Positions 38,950 through 40,204 of a stretch of 40,204 nt of DNA are shown in pieces. The DNA lies in NCBI GenBank assembly GCA_964536975.1, contig CAZHYS010000007.1:1-40204 (forward strand), given 5' to 3'. How positions within the stretch are numbered: position 1 is the stretch's first letter; every line of letters begins with the position of its first letter. Source of the stretch: JAKQDP01 sp964536975 (GTDB taxonomy: Bacteria > Patescibacteriota > Patescibacteriia > 2-01-FULL-39-33). Made by a program: the position numbers and the translations under genes. The notes under the pieces are model-generated. The model was not told the DNA's origin and ran no database searches. It saw only the letters and a list, made by a program, of their open reading frames with translations.

Positions 38950-39819
38950 ATGACCATCGGAGAATCGCTGGCAACAGCGACAGAAAAACTGCGGCAAAAA
39001 AATATTCCCTCTGCCCATCTGGACGCAGAGGTTTTGCTTGCTTTTGTCCTGAAAAAACCGCGGGAATTCTTGCTGGCTCATCCCGAGTGGCGCTTGCAAG
39101 CAGCCCAAGCAAAAAAAATCCAAACATTAATTACCAAGCGCGTCCGATACATTCCTGTCGCCTATCTGACCGGCCATAAAGAGTTTTTGGGCTTGGATTT
39201 TTCTATTGATAAAAACGTGCTCGTGCCCCGACCGGAAACAGAATTGCTAGTGGAAGAAGTGGCCGCTTGGCTGCGGACTTGGCAAAAAAATAATCCAGCC
39301 AAAGAAATTACCGTCATTGACGTCGGTACCGGCTCGGGCTGTATCATTATCACGCTAAAAAAGATTTTTCCCGAAATAAACGCGATTGCCGTTGACATGT
39401 CGCCCTCGGCGCTAAAAGTGGCAGCTAAAAACGCCCGCCAGCATAAAGTAAGAATAAAATTCGCCAAAAACAATTTGCTGAATAAATTCACGCCGCCGGC
39501 CGGCAACTGCATCATTGTCGCCAATCTCCCCTATTTGGACAAAAAAGAAAAGTTAACCGACTGGGAGAAGAAATCAATTTCCCGCGAGCCTAAAATGGCG
39601 CTCTATGGCGGCAAAGACGGTTGCCAGAAATACCAAAAATTGTTTGAACAAGTCGCCCGCTGGCCGAAATCGCCGCTACTGGTCGCCGGTGAGATAAATT
39701 CCAGTCGACGGAGACCAATGGAAATATTGGCGCGAAAGTATTTTTCGGGATGGAGAGTGAGTTTTGCAAAAGATCTGGCGGGGAGATGGAGAAATATCAT
39801 CGTAACTCGGAACTCGTAA
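38950..39819 (+). CDS. prmC: Release factor glutamine methyltransferase PrmC
   Basis: PrmC methylates the GGQ glutamine of RF1 and RF2 with S-adenosylmethionine. The 289-residue protein has the helical N-terminal domain (HLDAEVLLAFVL), PRPETELLVEEV, the SAM-binding VIDVGTGSG (122-130) and the catalytic motif as NLPY (192-195) where the family has NPPY; Asn and Tyr are kept. EPKMALYGGKDG is typical of PrmC. With prfA two genes upstream, the functional pair is kept together, as in many bacteria, but separated by the GT2 gene. Confidence 0.93.
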   Translation: MTIGESLATATEKLRQKNIPSAHLDAEVLLAFVLKKPREFLLAHPEWRLQAAQAKKIQTLITKRVRYIPVAYLTGHKEFLGLDFSIDKNVLVPRPETELLVEEVAAWLRTWQKNNPAKEITVIDVGTGSGCIIITLKKIFPEINAIAVDMSPSALKVAAKNARQHKVRIKFAKNNLLNKFTPPAGNCIIVANLPYLDKKEKLTDWEKKSISREPKMALYGGKDGCQKYQKLFEQVARWPKSPLLVAGEINSSRRRPMEILARKYFSGWRVSFAKDLAGRWRNIIVTRNS

Positions 39820-40204
39820 TCCGTAACTCGGGAAGTTACGTAACGCGCAACACGAAACACTAGAAGTCAAAAGTCTATAAAGTCAAATTGACTAATTGTC
39901 CGCCGCGGCGGATTGTTAAATTGTAAAATTGTTGGGTGCTACCTCTATAGTTGGGACATAACAACAACCCGCCGTGGCGCCTGCCCGCCTGTGGTGGGGA
40001 CAATATGACAATTTAACAATTCCTCATTTGAAAATTCATTGTAAATTTTAAATTGAAAACTTGTGGTGAACGAAGCTGAACCATTAAAAATTGTTACATA
40101 GCATGCTACGTAACAAAATATATTATAAAAATTGCAAAATAAAATAAAGAGGGTTCGGAGACAAACGCGATGCGTGGAACGCATTCGTTCGTTTCCGAAC
40201 CCTG
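39820..40204. repeat. Intergenic region made of dispersed repeats, no gene seen
   Basis: Contains degenerate CGTAACTCGG repeats (39800-39840, related to 19590-19630), an AAGTCAAAAGTCTATAAAGT block (39865), copy B of the 39-bp repeat (39918-39956), an inverted copy (39986-40004) of the 2812-2834 module, and at the end an imperfect hairpin of about 25-bp arms (40150-40203, starting AGGGTTCGGAGAC and ending TTTCCGAACCCT). No convincing gene, tRNA or promoter. Confidence 0.6.

Noticed and set aside
1..40204. tRNA genes
   Set aside because: Read-through of intergenic regions for GGTTCRANNCC T-arms with paired acceptor ends found none; a tRNAscan run would settle it.

Overview
The window reads as chromosomal DNA of a Candidate Phyla Radiation (Patescibacteria) bacterium, most likely of the Parcubacteria. 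This placement is an inference from gene content, with no phylogenetic marker compared: DUF4012 and DUF11-like wall proteins, a sigma-region-4/HARE-HTH fusion, a SecD carrying a parvulin-like insert, a short AlaRS, a PrmC with NLPY, A+T-rich intergenic DNA with short dispersed repeats, and mostly Shine-Dalgarno-free housekeeping genes. TGA acts as a normal stop.

Layout. 0.2-2.8 kb (minus): rplU, a WecA/TagO-like phosphoglycosyltransferase and tgt. 2.9-10.5 kb (minus): three large cell-surface genes in one likely operon (DUF4012, then a DUF11-like repeat protein, then a secreted hydrolase-like protein with thrombospondin-type repeats). 10.6-11.0 kb (plus): an isolated small gene with a perfect consensus promoter and a structured 3' region. 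11.0-16.9 kb (minus): an envelope-polysaccharide locus with an initiating sugar-phosphate transferase, four very small membrane-type proteins and three GT4 glycosyltransferases. 17.0-17.3 kb (minus): a likely structured RNA of about 325 nt with its own promoter and terminator, containing a 23S-rRNA-like hairpin. 17.4-22.4 kb (minus): alaS with a small downstream gene, mnmA, a lipid kinase and a CarS-like cytidylyltransferase. 22.4-23.2 kb: two small promoter-to-terminator genes. 23.3-27.8 kb (minus): a TraG/VirB4-like ATPase, its membrane partner and the sigma4-HARE regulator. 28.0-31.3 kb (minus): secF, secD and a small gene. 31.4-35.3 kb (minus): gap, a PSP1/RicT-like gene, tsf and rpsB. 35.5-39.8 kb (mostly plus): a membrane protein, rpmE, an A+T-rich unknown gene on the minus strand, then prfA, a GT2 glycosyltransferase and prmC.

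How the genes work together. Translation: L21, S2, L31, EF-Ts, RF1 with its probable methylase PrmC, AlaRS, and the tRNA modifiers MnmA and Tgt. Envelope: two lipid-linked sugar initiators, four glycosyltransferases, two lipid-metabolism enzymes, SecDF and three large surface proteins. Regulation: promoters are easy to read (TTGACA-like, 17 nt, TATAAT-like), and in at least four genes the predicted transcript begins at or next to the start codon. All nine very small orphan genes have a clear Shine-Dalgarno sequence, whereas most conserved genes do not.

The strongest oddities are the 23S-like hairpin in the 17-kb RNA, a parvulin-like insert in SecD whose strand order looks circularly permuted, a Tgt that has lost all four expected zinc ligands, and the small-gene class. 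No tRNA, rRNA operon, CRISPR array, transposase or integrase was seen.
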